The notes below the pieces were generated by a model. It saw nothing but the letters and a program-made list of their open reading frames with translations, was not told the origin of the DNA and ran no database searches. A stretch of 64,000 bases of DNA, taken from positions 372,001-436,000 of the forward strand of contig NZ_LMLP01000001.1 in the NCBI RefSeq assembly GCF_001421965.1, written 5' to 3'. The position numbers were made by a program, and so were the translations under genes. This DNA is from Sphingomonas sp. Leaf67. GTDB taxonomy: Bacteria > Pseudomonadota > Alphaproteobacteria > Sphingomonadales > Sphingomonadaceae. Each line of letters starts with the position of its first letter. The stretch's first letter is position 1. Positions 25,233 through 34,258 of this stretch are shown here, one piece after another.

Positions 25233-26207
25233 ATGCGGGGCGTAAAGGCCAGTGGCGGGATAGCCGCGCTGCTCGTTCTGGGGGGCTGTAATCGACATCA
25301 ATCGGCGCTGACCGTTTTTGGCGAAGAGGCGGCGACCGTCCGTCACCTGACCATCGTCATGCTGATCGGCGCGATCGTAATCGCCTGCGGCGTCGCAGCG
25401 CTGATGATCGCCGCCGTCCGCGCGCCGGAGGGTCGATTGACCTTGTCGGGCGGGATGCGGCTGATCGGATGGGTCGGTGGCGTGGTACCCGTGGTCGTGC
25501 TGCTCGGACTGCTGCTCTACAGCCTGCCCGCGATGCGGCCGTTGCCGGTGGCGCAGAACGATCTGCGCATCGCGGTCGAGGGCGAGCAATTCTGGTGGCG
25601 CGTCCAGTATCAGCCGCCGGGTGCCGCACCGGTCGTCACCGCCAACGAAATCCGCGTGCCCGTCGGTCGCACCGTACAATTCGACCTCACGGCCGGGGAC
25701 GTGATCCACAGCTTCTGGATCCCGGGCCTTGCGGGCAAGATGGACATGATTCCCGGCCGAACAAACCGGCTGATCGTCCGCGCGACCAAGCCCGGCACGT
25801 TCCGCGGCGTCTGCACCGAATTTTGCGGCCTCAGCCACGCGCTGATGGCGTTCGATGTCGTGGCGATGAAGCCGGCGGCGTTCGACGCATGGCTGGCGAA
25901 CGAGCGCCGCCCTGCCGCTCCCGCCGCCGATACTGCCGCGGGCGCACGTGCCTTTGCCGCCAATGGCTGTGCCGGTTGCCATGCCATCGCCGGAACCGAC
26001 GCCGCCGGCGCGATTGGGCCCGATCTGACCCATCTCGGCAGTCGCAGCTCGCTCGGCGCGGGCACGCAGCCGATGACCCGTGCCGCGCTGGTCCGCTTCA
26101 TCACGGATGCGCCCGCGGTCAAACCCGGTGCGCGCATGCCCGCCTACCCGCAAATGCCGCGCCAGGATGCGCAGGCGATCGCCGCCTATCTGGAAAGCAT
26201 GAAATGA
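25233..26207 (+). CDS. ctaC: Cytochrome c oxidase subunit II fused to cytochrome c (caa3 type)
   Basis: A 324-aa lipoprotein (lipobox LVLGGC at 15-20) with two transmembrane helices, a cupredoxin domain and a C-terminal cytochrome c. The CuA ligands are visible: His of IHSFWIPG and CTEFCGLSH with two Cys and a His, plus the following Met (HALM). The heme c motif is CAGCH near residue 250, with a distal Met in GARMPAYPQMP. This is the electron entry subunit of a caa3-type terminal oxidase. It overlaps the subunit I gene by ATGA. ATG 25233 is chosen because it sets the lipoprotein signal; 47 more upstream codons are open but implausible. Confidence 0.93.
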   Translation: MRGVKASGGIAALLVLGGCNRHQSALTVFGEEAATVRHLTIVMLIGAIVIACGVAALMIAAVRAPEGRLTLSGGMRLIGWVGGVVPVVVLLGLLLYSLPAMRPLPVAQNDLRIAVEGEQFWWRVQYQPPGAAPVVTANEIRVPVGRTVQFDLTAGDVIHSFWIPGLAGKMDMIPGRTNRLIVRATKPGTFRGVCTEFCGLSHALMAFDVVAMKPAAFDAWLANERRPAAPAADTAAGARAFAANGCAGCHAIAGTDAAGAIGPDLTHLGSRSSLGAGTQPMTRAALVRFITDAPAVKPGARMPAYPQMPRQDAQAIAAYLESMK

Positions 26208-28729
26208 GCCTGCACGCGCAAGACGATCCCGCGCTCCGCGCCGCGCAGGAGGAACGCCTACGCAAGGTATGGGCACCACCGCAGGGCCTCTTCCTGCGCT
26301 GGACCGACTGCAACAACAACCGCGTCGGCGTGTGGTACACGCTGACCGCATTCGCCTTCATGCTGTTTGCCGGTGTGCTGGCGCTGATCATGCGCACGCA
26401 GCTGGCGGTGCCTGACAACGACCTCGTCTCGGCGAATACTTTCAATCAGCTGTTCACGCTGCACGGCTCGATGATGATGTTCCTGTTCGCCGTGCCGATG
26501 TTCGAAGCGGTGTCGATCATCCTGTTGCCGCAGCTGCTGGGCGCGCGCGACTTGCCGTTTCCGCGGCTATCCGCCTTTGGTTACTGGTCGTTCCTGCTGG
26601 GCGGGGTGTTCGTCGGGGGATCGATCTTCTTCAACGCCGCGCCCGATGGCGGCTGGTTCATGTATCCGCCGCTGACCACCCGCACCGACCTGTCGGGGCT
26701 GGGTGCTGATATCTGGATGCTCGGCCTGTCCTTCATCGAGGTGTCGTCGGTGGCGGCGGCGGTCGAGCTGATCGTCGGCGTGCTAAAATGTCGCCCGCCG
26801 GGGATGCGGCTGAACCTGATGCCGCTGTATGCGTGGTACATCCTCGTCGTCGCGGTGATGATCCTGTTCGCCTTCCCGCCGCTGATCGCGGGGGACGTGC
26901 TGTTCGAAATGGAGCGGCTGCTCAACTGGCCGTTCTTCGATGCGGCGCGCGGCGGCGATCCGCTCTTGTGGCAGCACCTGTTCTGGATCTTCGGCCATCC
27001 GGAGGTCTACATCGTGTTCCTGCCGTCGATCGCGCTGTTCGCGATGATGATCCCGACCTTCGCGCAGCGGCATCTGCTGGGGTATCCGTGGATCGTGCTG
27101 GCGGCCGTCGGCACCGCATTCCTGTCGTTCGGCCTGTGGGTTCATCACATGTTCGCGACCGGCCTGCCCAAGATCAGCCTCGCCTTCTTCTCGGCCGCGT
27201 CCGAAGCCGTCGCGATTCCGACCGGCATCCAGATTTTCGCGTTCATCGCGACGCTGTGGGCGGGCAAGGTGAAATGGTCGACGCCGCTGCTCTATGCGAC
27301 CGGCAGCCTCGCCATCTTCGTCATCGGTGGCCTGACCGGGGTGATGGTCGCGATCGCGCCGTTCGACTGGCAGGCGCACGACACTTATTTCATCGTGGCG
27401 CACCTCCATTACGTGTTGATCGGCGGTACGTTGCTGCCGTTGTTCGGCGGGCTATATTATTACTGGCCGTTGATTACCGGCAAGAAACTGTCGGACCGGT
27501 TGGGGCGCATCGCCTTCTGGACGTTGTTCGTCGGCGCGAACCTGACCTTCTTTCCGATGCACTTCAGCGGCTTGTACGGCATGCCGCGCCGGGTCTTCAC
27601 CTATCCGAGCGAACTTGGCATCGATTATCTCAACCTCGCCTCGACGATGGGGGCGTATCTGTTCGCGACCGGCACCGCGATCATCTGCTTCGATCTCGCC
27701 CGCTCGCCATGGCGGCAAAAGGCGCAGCGCAATCCGTGGAACGCCGGCACGCTCGAATGGCTGGCTCATCCCGATGACGAGGATTGGGGCATCCGTTCGG
27801 TGCCGCTGATCGAAAGCCGCTACCCGATCTGGGACCAGAAGGATTTCGTGAAGAAGGTCGACGAGGGCCGCTTCTTCCTGCCCGATGCCGAGGAAGGTCG
27901 GCGCGAGACGATCGTGACCAGCGTGCTCGACGCGCGCCCGCTCTATGTCGTTCGGCTGGGTACGCCCAGCTGGGTGCCGATGCTGACCGCGATCGCGCTA
28001 GGCAGCGTGTTCATTCTAACCACCTACCACCTGTATTGGTGGTCGCTGGCCGGCGCGATCGCGACGCTCGCGTTCGTGCTCTACTGGCTGTGGACGGGCA
28101 CCGCCGAGATTCCGGAAAAGCCTTCCAAGCCGATCGGCCACGGCATCGAACTGCCGCTGTACGTTTCCGGTTCGGCGGCGCCGGGGTGGTGGGCGATGTT
28201 CATCACGATGATGGCGGATGCGACCGCGTTTTCGGGGCTGGTCTTCGGCTATTATTTCTTCTGGACGGTCCATCCCGAATTTCCCCCGTCGGGACCGGGC
28301 ATGGATGGCCCCGGCACCTTCTGGCCGATGGTCGCGCTGACGTTGGCGGCGCTCAGCTGGGGCGCGACGGTCGCTGCGCGCGGGACCAACCGGCGCGGCA
28401 TCGTCGGCGCGGCGCGGCTGTTGCTGGTCGTCGGCATCGCCGCCAGCCTTGCGGGCATCTGGGCGGGTTTGCAGGGGCCGCTGACCACCGGGCTGGATCC
28501 CGAACTACACAGCTATCCCGCGATCGTGTGGGTGCTGGTGATCTGGACCACCGCCCATGCCGGGATCGGCGCGATCATGCAGGGCTATACGCTGGCGCGC
28601 AGCATTGCCGGGCGGATGACGCCCCGCCATGACGCCGACCTGCGGAACATCACCGTCTATCAGCATTTCATGGCACTGACCGCCATCGTCACCTACGCGA
28701 CGATCGGCCTGTTCCCGGGGGTCGCATGA
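26204..28729 (+). CDS. ctaD: Cytochrome c oxidase subunit I-III fusion
   Basis: An 841-aa heme-copper oxidase core. Subunit I (to about 520) shows heme a ligand LHGSMMMF, the cross-linked HPEVY with Glu of the D channel, CuB ligands HHMF, and HDTYFIVAHLHYVL with the heme a/a3 histidines. Subunit III helices follow from about 630 (APGWWAMFITMMADATAFSG, then YQHFMALTAIVTYATIGLFP). The K-channel position of the family (VKVF in classical A1 enzymes) here reads GIQIFAF, with Gln instead of Lys. The enzyme reduces O2 to water and pumps protons. The fusion, the caa3-type subunit II and the operon agree. Confidence 0.93.
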   Translation: MSLHAQDDPALRAAQEERLRKVWAPPQGLFLRWTDCNNNRVGVWYTLTAFAFMLFAGVLALIMRTQLAVPDNDLVSANTFNQLFTLHGSMMMFLFAVPMFEAVSIILLPQLLGARDLPFPRLSAFGYWSFLLGGVFVGGSIFFNAAPDGGWFMYPPLTTRTDLSGLGADIWMLGLSFIEVSSVAAAVELIVGVLKCRPPGMRLNLMPLYAWYILVVAVMILFAFPPLIAGDVLFEMERLLNWPFFDAARGGDPLLWQHLFWIFGHPEVYIVFLPSIALFAMMIPTFAQRHLLGYPWIVLAAVGTAFLSFGLWVHHMFATGLPKISLAFFSAASEAVAIPTGIQIFAFIATLWAGKVKWSTPLLYATGSLAIFVIGGLTGVMVAIAPFDWQAHDTYFIVAHLHYVLIGGTLLPLFGGLYYYWPLITGKKLSDRLGRIAFWTLFVGANLTFFPMHFSGLYGMPRRVFTYPSELGIDYLNLASTMGAYLFATGTAIICFDLARSPWRQKAQRNPWNAGTLEWLAHPDDEDWGIRSVPLIESRYPIWDQKDFVKKVDEGRFFLPDAEEGRRETIVTSVLDARPLYVVRLGTPSWVPMLTAIALGSVFILTTYHLYWWSLAGAIATLAFVLYWLWTGTAEIPEKPSKPIGHGIELPLYVSGSAAPGWWAMFITMMADATAFSGLVFGYYFFWTVHPEFPPSGPGMDGPGTFWPMVALTLAALSWGATVAARGTNRRGIVGAARLLLVVGIAASLAGIWAGLQGPLTTGLDPELHSYPAIVWVLVIWTTAHAGIGAIMQGYTLARSIAGRMTPRHDADLRNITVYQHFMALTAIVTYATIGLFPGVA

Positions 28730-29106
28730 AACGCGGGCTGCACGGCATGGTCACCCGGCTGAAGGTAACGCTCTGGACGCTGATCGTGCCGCCGACCGTC
28801 TGGGCGGTGCATTTTCTGTTTTCGTATCTGTGGGCGGCGATCCACTGTGCAAAGGTCGGCGGATTTCCGCGGCTGCCGATCCTCTATACGGTCGGCACCG
28901 TCCTGGCACTGTTGCTGATCGCCGCCGCCGGCATCGTCGCGCATATCCAGTCACGCGTACCCGGCGACACGCCGCCGCATGAGGAGAGCACCGACACCGA
29001 CCGCGTCCGGTTCCTCGCCTTCTCGACGGTATTGCTCGCCGCGTTGAGCTTCGTCGGCGTCATCTTCACCGCCGCACCGGTCGTCTTCCTGACGGACTGC
29101 CGATGA
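28726..29106 (+). CDS. Small membrane protein of the oxidase operon
   Basis: A 126-aa protein with three predicted transmembrane helices (LWTLIVPPTVWAVHFLFSYL, YTVGTVLALLLIAAAGIV, and a C-terminal LAFSTVLLAALSFVGVIFT). It sits between subunit I-III and ctaG with 4-bp overlaps on both sides, and similar genes occur in other caa3-like clusters of alphaproteobacteria. It may be a small structural or assembly subunit. No ligand residues were recognised apart from a His-Cys pair (AIHCAK). Confidence 0.78.
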   Translation: MKRGLHGMVTRLKVTLWTLIVPPTVWAVHFLFSYLWAAIHCAKVGGFPRLPILYTVGTVLALLLIAAAGIVAHIQSRVPGDTPPHEESTDTDRVRFLAFSTVLLAALSFVGVIFTAAPVVFLTDCR

Positions 29107-29696
29107 AGCGCGTCAGCCTGATCGCCGGATTGGTGCTGTTGCCGCTCGGCTGGCTGGCGGCGGCACAGGCGGGCATGGTCGGGCATATGGCCGGACACAT
29201 GATCGCGGTTGCGGTGGCCGCACCGCTGGTTGCGTTCGGGCTGACCGACAGTGCCTGTGACCCGGCCCGGCGCTGGCCGCACGTCGTCACCCCGCTCGCG
29301 ATGTCGCTGGTCGAGCTGGCAACGGTATGGGGCTGGCACCTGCCCGCACTGCGGATGCTGGCGGACAGCAATATGGCGGCGATGATCGTCGAACAGGCGA
29401 TGTTCCTCGCCGCCGGATGGCTGCTCTGGGCCGCCGTGCTCGGCACCGGACCCGATCGCCGCGCGGCGGGCGTCGGCGCGCTGCTGCTCACCTCGATGCA
29501 CATGACCCTGCTCGGCGCGCTGATCGGCCTTGCCCCCCGCCCGCTTTATCCGGCGATGGCGCACGGGATGCACGACGCGCTTGCCGACCAGCAACTCGGC
29601 GGGGTCGTGATGCTGCTGGTCGGCGCGGCCAGCTATTTCCTCGGCGGCCTTGCGCTGCTCGCCACGCTATTGCGCCAACCGGAGCCGCAGCCATGA
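29103..29696 (+). CDS. ctaG: Caa3-type oxidase assembly protein CtaG
   Basis: A 197-aa polytopic membrane protein with the features of the caa3_CtaG family: GHMAGHM near residue 25, VWGWHLPALR, an EQAMFLAAGWLLWAAVLG helix and the SMHMTLLGALIGLAPRPLY segment. It is thought to help insert copper into, or assemble, the oxidase. Overlaps of 4 bp with both neighbours show translational coupling. The copper-insertion CtaG/Cox11 family is different and not meant here. Confidence 0.88.
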   Translation: MKRVSLIAGLVLLPLGWLAAAQAGMVGHMAGHMIAVAVAAPLVAFGLTDSACDPARRWPHVVTPLAMSLVELATVWGWHLPALRMLADSNMAAMIVEQAMFLAAGWLLWAAVLGTGPDRRAAGVGALLLTSMHMTLLGALIGLAPRPLYPAMAHGMHDALADQQLGGVVMLLVGAASYFLGGLALLATLLRQPEPQP

Positions 29697-30742
29697 CCAT
29701 CCGCCTGACGTGGAAGCGCGTCATCGTCACGCTGCTCGGGCTGTTCGCGCTGGGCATGGCCTTTGCTTGGTCCGGGTTGTTCAACGTCGCCGCGTCGTCG
29801 GGGCATTGGGCGATCAGCGACTGGTTCCTGCACTGGGTGATGCGCAATTCGGTGCAGACCCATGCCGCCTTTTCCACGCCGAAGGACGCAAAGGACGATA
29901 GCGGCCTCGTCAGCGCGGCAGGCTATTATGCCGCGTCCTGCGCCTCGTGCCACGGCGCGCCGGGCGTGCGCCCACTGCCGTTGATGCAGAAGGCGACGCC
30001 GCCTGCCCCCGACCTGTCGAAAAACGCGAAGGAGTGGACCGACCGCCAGCTGTTCTGGATCCTCGAACACGGCGTGAAGTTCAGCGGGATGCCCGCCTGG
30101 GCCGCCAAGGACCGGCCCGACGAAGTGAAGCGCATGGTCGCGTTCGTCCGCCTGCTGCCGACGATGACGCCGCAGCAATATCGTGTGCTGGCAGGCAGCA
30201 ATGCGCAGGGCTTCGGTGCCGCCAATGGCCGGTTCGACAGCTGCGCCGGTTGCCATGGCAACGACGGGCTGGGCCGGGGTCAGCGCGACATTCCGATCCT
30301 CGCCGGACAGGACCCGGCCTATCTTGCCGCCGCGCTCGAAGCCTATGCCACCGGCACCCGCCAGAGCGCGGTCATGGCCAATGCCGCCGCTCAGCTGACC
30401 CCGGAAGAACGCGTCGCCCTCGCCCGCAGGTTCGCGGCGATGCCCGGCATCGTGCCGGGTCGCGCCGGCAATGGCGACGCGGCGGCGCGCCAGATCGTCG
30501 AGCGCGGCCTGCCCGACAAGCAGCTTCCCGCCTGTCGCAGCTGCCATGACGCCGCCGGAGCCAAGCGCTTCCCGGTGATCGATGGCCAGCGCGCCGTCTA
30601 TATCGCCGGGAGGCTCCGCCATTGGCGCGGCGAAAAGGAGGTGGTCGATGCGCGCAAGGATCAGGCGACGATGCCGGTCATCGCCCGTCGCATCCCGGAG
30701 GACATGATCGAACCGGTCGCGCGCTACCTCGCCGGCGAATGA
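29693..30742 (+). CDS. Membrane-anchored triheme cytochrome c
   Basis: A 349-aa protein with an N-terminal transmembrane anchor (VIVTLLGLFALGMAFAWSGL) and three CxxCH heme motifs: CASCH, CAGCH and CRSCH, spaced through the periplasmic part, with candidate distal Met residues (SGMPAW, TMPVI). The three-domain layout resembles the electron-donating multiheme cytochromes attached to alternative oxidases. It closes the oxidase operon and probably feeds electrons to subunit II. The ATG overlaps the ctaG stop. Confidence 0.9.
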   Translation: MTIRLTWKRVIVTLLGLFALGMAFAWSGLFNVAASSGHWAISDWFLHWVMRNSVQTHAAFSTPKDAKDDSGLVSAAGYYAASCASCHGAPGVRPLPLMQKATPPAPDLSKNAKEWTDRQLFWILEHGVKFSGMPAWAAKDRPDEVKRMVAFVRLLPTMTPQQYRVLAGSNAQGFGAANGRFDSCAGCHGNDGLGRGQRDIPILAGQDPAYLAAALEAYATGTRQSAVMANAAAQLTPEERVALARRFAAMPGIVPGRAGNGDAAARQIVERGLPDKQLPACRSCHDAAGAKRFPVIDGQRAVYIAGRLRHWRGEKEVVDARKDQATMPVIARRIPEDMIEPVARYLAGE

Positions 30743-30790
30743 TGGCGGGCGGCCATTGCCTGCGCCGCCGGCCGCGATAGGGTGCGGCCG

Positions 30791-31531
30791 ATGGCGCCCC
30801 TGTTCGAGCTCGACCCGCAAACGCTGCTGCGCGCCTATGCCAGCGGCATCTTTCCGATGGCCGACGATCGCGATGCGCCCGGCATCTACTGGGTCGAACC
30901 CAAGCTGCGCGGCATATTGCCGTTGGACGGATTTCACCTGTCGCGCTCGCTGCGCAAGCTGATCGCGTCGGACCGCTACCGGGTCACCGCCGATCAGGCG
31001 TTCGAGGATATCATCCGACTGTGCGCCGAAAGCGCGTCCGACCGGCCGGAGACGTGGATCAACGGTACGATCGAACAGGCCTTCAACCGGCTGCACGAAA
31101 TGGGGCTGGCCCATTCGGTCGAGGTCTGGGACGGCGAGCGTCTGGTTGGCGGATTATATGGCCTCGCGCTGGGGCAGGCGTTTTTCGGCGAATCGATGGT
31201 CAGCCGCGCGCCCAGCGGATCAAAGGTCGCGCTGGCGTGGCTGGTCGCGCGATTGCGGGTCGGCGGCTTCCGGTTGCTCGACTGCCAGTTCCTGACCGAT
31301 CACCTCGCGACGATGGGCGTGATCGAGGTGCCCAAGAAAACCTATTCCGTGCTGTTGGCAGGCGCGCTCGGGCTGGATTCGGCGGGCGCTTCCGGGCTGG
31401 CCTCGGCTGCGTTCGACGCACTCGATCGCCGCGCGGGTGCGCCCGGCGACGCGGCTCCCGCCCCGGCCGATACCGTGTCCGGCCCCCTGTCGGGGAAGGA
31501 CATCGTGCAGCTCTTGGGCCACACGTCGTAA
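30791..31531 (+). CDS. aat: Leucyl/phenylalanyl-tRNA-protein transferase
   Basis: A 246-aa enzyme that adds Leu or Phe from charged tRNA to N-terminal Arg/Lys, marking proteins for ClpAP. Family signatures are present: LLRAYASGIFPM (15-24), YWVEPKLRGILP, TWINGTIEQAFNRLHEMGLA, SVEVWDG, GLYGLALGQAFFGESMVS and LDCQFLTDHLATMG. The C-terminal 45 residues are an Ala/Pro-rich tail. That tail overlaps by 190 bp the convergent DUF2155 gene. Family identity is firm. Confidence 0.96.
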   Translation: MAPLFELDPQTLLRAYASGIFPMADDRDAPGIYWVEPKLRGILPLDGFHLSRSLRKLIASDRYRVTADQAFEDIIRLCAESASDRPETWINGTIEQAFNRLHEMGLAHSVEVWDGERLVGGLYGLALGQAFFGESMVSRAPSGSKVALAWLVARLRVGGFRLLDCQFLTDHLATMGVIEVPKKTYSVLLAGALGLDSAGASGLASAAFDALDRRAGAPGDAAPAPADTVSGPLSGKDIVQLLGHTS

Positions 31532-32019
31532 ATCGGGTGGAGCACGACGTTCAGCGCCGGACGCTCCTTGAACAACCACCCCGAAAACGGTCGCCGCCAT
31601 TTCGAATCCGTGCCGCGCACGTCCATCTGCACGAACGCGCCGGTATATTGCTCCTGCTCCCACGGCGCGGTGCGCTCGCAGGCACGCAGGCGGACGATCA
31701 CATCACCGACGCGCGTCGCCTGACCGGGCTTGAGCGTCAGGTCGCGGGTTTCGCCGTTGCGCTTGTTGAGCAGGCCGACCACCGCGACCCGCTCGGCCAT
31801 CGGCGTCGCTCCCGCCAGCAGGCTGCTGTCCAGCCCGGCATCGACGCTCACCACCTCGGGCGCATTGGGATTGGGACGCACCGATTCGGGCACGGCGACC
31901 TCGGCGGTGGCGGGCCGGGTCCTTGCCGACTGCCGATGCAGCCGCTGCCAGCCGAACCAGCCCCCGACCGCCAACACTATCGCAATCGCCAGCCCGGCCA
32001 GCCAGCGGCGTGGGTTCAC
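31342..32019 (-). CDS. DUF2155 protein (membrane-anchored)
   Basis: A 225-aa protein with an N-terminal transmembrane anchor (WLAGLAIAIVLAVGGWFGW) and a periplasmic DUF2155 domain: VVGLLNKRNGETRDLTLKPG, RLRACERTAPWEQEQYTGAF, GWLFKERPALNVVLHPIYDVW and a SC pair. The C-terminus is a Ser/Ala/Pro-rich tail. GTG 32019 makes a GTGA overlap with the NDUFA12-like gene and has GGAG upstream; five further codons are open. The DUF2155/NDUFA12 pairing is typical in alphaproteobacteria, hinting at a role linked to complex I or the envelope. It overlaps the 3' end of aat by 190 bp. Confidence 0.87.
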   Translation of the reverse strand: MNPRRWLAGLAIAIVLAVGGWFGWQRLHRQSARTRPATAEVAVPESVRPNPNAPEVVSVDAGLDSSLLAGATPMAERVAVVGLLNKRNGETRDLTLKPGQATRVGDVIVRLRACERTAPWEQEQYTGAFVQMDVRGTDSKWRRPFSGWLFKERPALNVVLHPIYDVWPKSCTMSFPDRGPDTVSAGAGAASPGAPARRSSASNAAEASPEAPAESSPSAPANSTE

Positions 32020-32408
32020 GCGTCGGGGCTCCACGCCTCGTAATCACCGGTCGCCCGGACGCGTGCGCCACCCTTGTCGAGCACACCCGGCGGGCGATAG
32101 GCGAGCGCAGTGCCGGTCTGGTTCTCGATCGGCGGCTTCTGCCACTGGCGGACCGGCGGCAGCGATTCGTCGGGCGTGCGATCGATCTGATGGTGCAGCC
32201 AGCTGAACCATTCGGGCGGCACGCGGCTCGCGTCGTTCGATCCCGAATAGATCACCCAGCGCCGCGGATTGCCCATCGTGTCGCGACCACCCTCATAATA
32301 GGCGTTGCCGAGATGGTCGGTCCCGACCTGCGTCTTGCCGCGCAAGCCGAGCCACGTGCCGAAGGTGGCACCGTTCCACCAGGTGAAGACGTTCGCGAGG
32401 ATACCCAT
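32016..32408 (-). CDS. NDUFA12-like complex I accessory protein
   Basis: A 130-aa protein starting MGILANVFTWWNGATFGTWL. Conserved features of the NDUFA12/B17.2 family are VGTDHLGNAYYEG, RRWVIYSG, VPPEWFSWLHHQIDRTP and the C-terminal WQKPPIENQTGTALAYRPPG. It is an accessory or assembly subunit of NADH:ubiquinone oxidoreductase. ATG 32408 gives the family's usual length; twelve upstream codons are open but atypical. Confidence 0.94.
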   Translation of the reverse strand: MGILANVFTWWNGATFGTWLGLRGKTQVGTDHLGNAYYEGGRDTMGNPRRWVIYSGSNDASRVPPEWFSWLHHQIDRTPDESLPPVRQWQKPPIENQTGTALAYRPPGVLDKGGARVRATGDYEAWSPDA

Positions 32409-32453
32409 AAGCGACCGCTTAGCGCCTGCCCACGCCCGCGACAATGGGGCGGA

Positions 32454-32945
32454 TCATTTCCACGTCACCTTGTCGCCCGCCGCGATCCCCAGTTCGGCGG
32501 CACGTCCGCCGGCGATCTCCAGCACTGCCGCGATCGGCTCGCCCGATTCAACCCGCGCGCGCGACAGCGGCACGGCATTTTCGCCGATCGTCGCGATGGT
32601 CCCGTCGGCGCGAATGAAGATGATGTCGAGCGCGTTCGGCGTATTTTCCATCCAGAAGCTCGCCGCCCTGGGCGGTCCGCCATCGGGGGGATAGGGCGCG
32701 AACAACATGCCGGCATCGGGTGCCAGCCGCGGGCGATACATCAACCCTTGCTGTTGCTGCGCCTCGTTCGCGGCGACTTCTGATTTGAAGATATGCGCCT
32801 TGCCATCGGCGGTGGTGATCGTCACCGGCCGGACGGACATGCCGTGTTCCGAAACCGGATCGTTGCCGGGGGCTTCCCCCTTGCAGCCGTTCAGTGCCGC
32901 CAGCAACGCCACCGCCGCCAGTGCCGAAAATCGCAATCCCGTCAC
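32454..32945 (-). CDS. DUF192 lipoprotein
   Basis: A 163-aa exported protein: signal with lipobox-like AALNGC and a DUF192 domain (QQGLMYRPRLAPDAGMLF, FWMENTPNALDIIFI, VLEIAGGRAAELGIAAGDKV). The family forms a small beta-barrel of unclear role at the cell envelope. GTG 32945 is five bases past the stop of the cold-shock gene, suggesting one transcript. The family match is clear; the function is not known. Confidence 0.9.
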   Translation of the reverse strand: MTGLRFSALAAVALLAALNGCKGEAPGNDPVSEHGMSVRPVTITTADGKAHIFKSEVAANEAQQQQGLMYRPRLAPDAGMLFAPYPPDGGPPRAASFWMENTPNALDIIFIRADGTIATIGENAVPLSRARVESGEPIAAVLEIAGGRAAELGIAAGDKVTWK

Positions 32946-32949
32946 GCTG

Positions 32950-33534
32950 TCACTCGCCCGTTTCGACCGCAACGGCCATCGGCCCTTTTTGCCCCTCGAC
33001 GATGCGGGCGACAAGCCGCTGTTCGGGCTCGACCTCCTCGATACCGCCCCGGCGCAGCGTTTCCATATGGACGAACACGTCGCCGGCCTTGCTGTCGCGG
33101 ACCAGAAACCCATAGCCTTTCAGGCGATTGAACCACTTCACCGTCACCGGTTCGAACGGTCCAGCCTGTTCGGCCATCGCCGTCCGGTCGGGGCGGTCGA
33201 CGGTGCGACGCACCGGCTCGACCGCCAGCGACAGGTCGATGTCGAGGATCTCGACCGCCTGCATCCCCCGGCTGCGCCGCGCGGCATTGCAGGTGACGAT
33301 CGCCCCTTCGGGCAGGGTGCGGCGACCATGCGGCTCCAGCACCGAAAAATGGATCAGCACATCGCCGAGACTGGTGTCGTCGGCTACCGCGAAACCGAAG
33401 CCGCGGGTAATGTCGAACCATTTGATGATACCGCGCACCGACACGACGTCATCGTCCCGACTGTTGGACATTGCCGCAGCGACGGCCGGCTGGACCGCGC
33501 AATCATCGACAATCGTTCGCGCTTCTAGACGCAT
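32950..33534 (-). CDS. Double cold-shock-domain protein
   Basis: A 194-aa protein with two CSDs. The first (about 30-98) has GIIKWFDITRGFGFAVADD and DVLIHFSVL; the second (about 128-190) has VKWFNRLKGYGFLVRD and DVFVHMETL. Both hold the RNP1/RNP2-type aromatic residues for single-stranded nucleic acid binding. Tandem-CSD proteins are characteristic of alphaproteobacteria, where they act as RNA chaperones. The ATG at 33534 has an AGGGGGAG site nine bases upstream, supporting the longer start. Confidence 0.93.
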   Translation of the reverse strand: MRLEARTIVDDCAVQPAVAAAMSNSRDDDVVSVRGIIKWFDITRGFGFAVADDTSLGDVLIHFSVLEPHGRRTLPEGAIVTCNAARRSRGMQAVEILDIDLSLAVEPVRRTVDRPDRTAMAEQAGPFEPVTVKWFNRLKGYGFLVRDSKAGDVFVHMETLRRGGIEEVEPEQRLVARIVEGQKGPMAVAVETGE

Positions 33535-33601
33535 GATTGCTTACTCCCCCTGCCGCCCTTTGTACCACGATGTTTCATGAACGCGACGGTTTCTTTGCGC
33601 T

Positions 33602-34132
33602 TTACCGATCATGAACAGCGTCCTCCCCGTCGCCCGGTGCCATCGCGGCGATCCGTCTTGCCAGCGCAGGCGAATGGCCGGCGCGAACCATGGCACCGAT
33701 CTGCTTTTCGCGGCGGTCGCGCTCGACCGGTTCGGTGGCGAAGGGACCGATCCGCTTGCGTCTGGCAAAGGCCATGGCCGACGCTTCCGCGCCATCGTCC
33801 AGCGTGTCGACGACCGCCTCGCTATCGTCGGTCCCGACCCCGGCGTGGCGAAGCGCGTCGCGCACCCGCCGCGCGCCCAGCCCGCGCCGGGTCATCGATG
33901 CCGCGTGCGCCTCTGCGAAAGCCCGATCATCGACGTAGCGCAGTTCCGCCATCCGGTCGGCCAGCGACTCAATATCGATCGCCCCCTCTCCACCCCGTTC
34001 GCGCAGTTTGCGCGTCAGATAGGTGGCCAGCTTTGCCCGGGTCGTGGCAAAGCGTTCGACATAGCGCAACGCCATCCGCTCCAGCGCGGGCTGGTCGATG
34101 GGCGGAAGGGGGCGGCGGGGGTCACGCGGCAT
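33602..34132 (-). CDS. recX: RecX-family regulator of RecA
   Basis: A 176-aa protein beginning MPRDPRRPLPPIDQPALERM. RecX repeats are seen as ALRYVERFATTRAKLATYLTRK, LRYVDDRAFAEAHA, RRGLGARRVRDALRHAGV and a C-terminal RREKQIGAMVRAGHSPALAR. RecX inhibits RecA filaments. No recA lies nearby. The inner ATG is chosen because upstream residues do not fit the family. Confidence 0.86.
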   Translation of the reverse strand: MPRDPRRPLPPIDQPALERMALRYVERFATTRAKLATYLTRKLRERGGEGAIDIESLADRMAELRYVDDRAFAEAHAASMTRRGLGARRVRDALRHAGVGTDDSEAVVDTLDDGAEASAMAFARRKRIGPFATEPVERDRREKQIGAMVRAGHSPALARRIAAMAPGDGEDAVHDR

Positions 34133-34258
34133 GCGCCATGTTTGTGCCACACTACGCCGCGATTTTGAAATCAACTGTGCCGTGCGGCTCTTTGCCGCTA
34201 TGGCGACACGCTTCGAACGCCGCGAACGCGTGCGAACGGTGCCGAGAGTTGGACAAGA

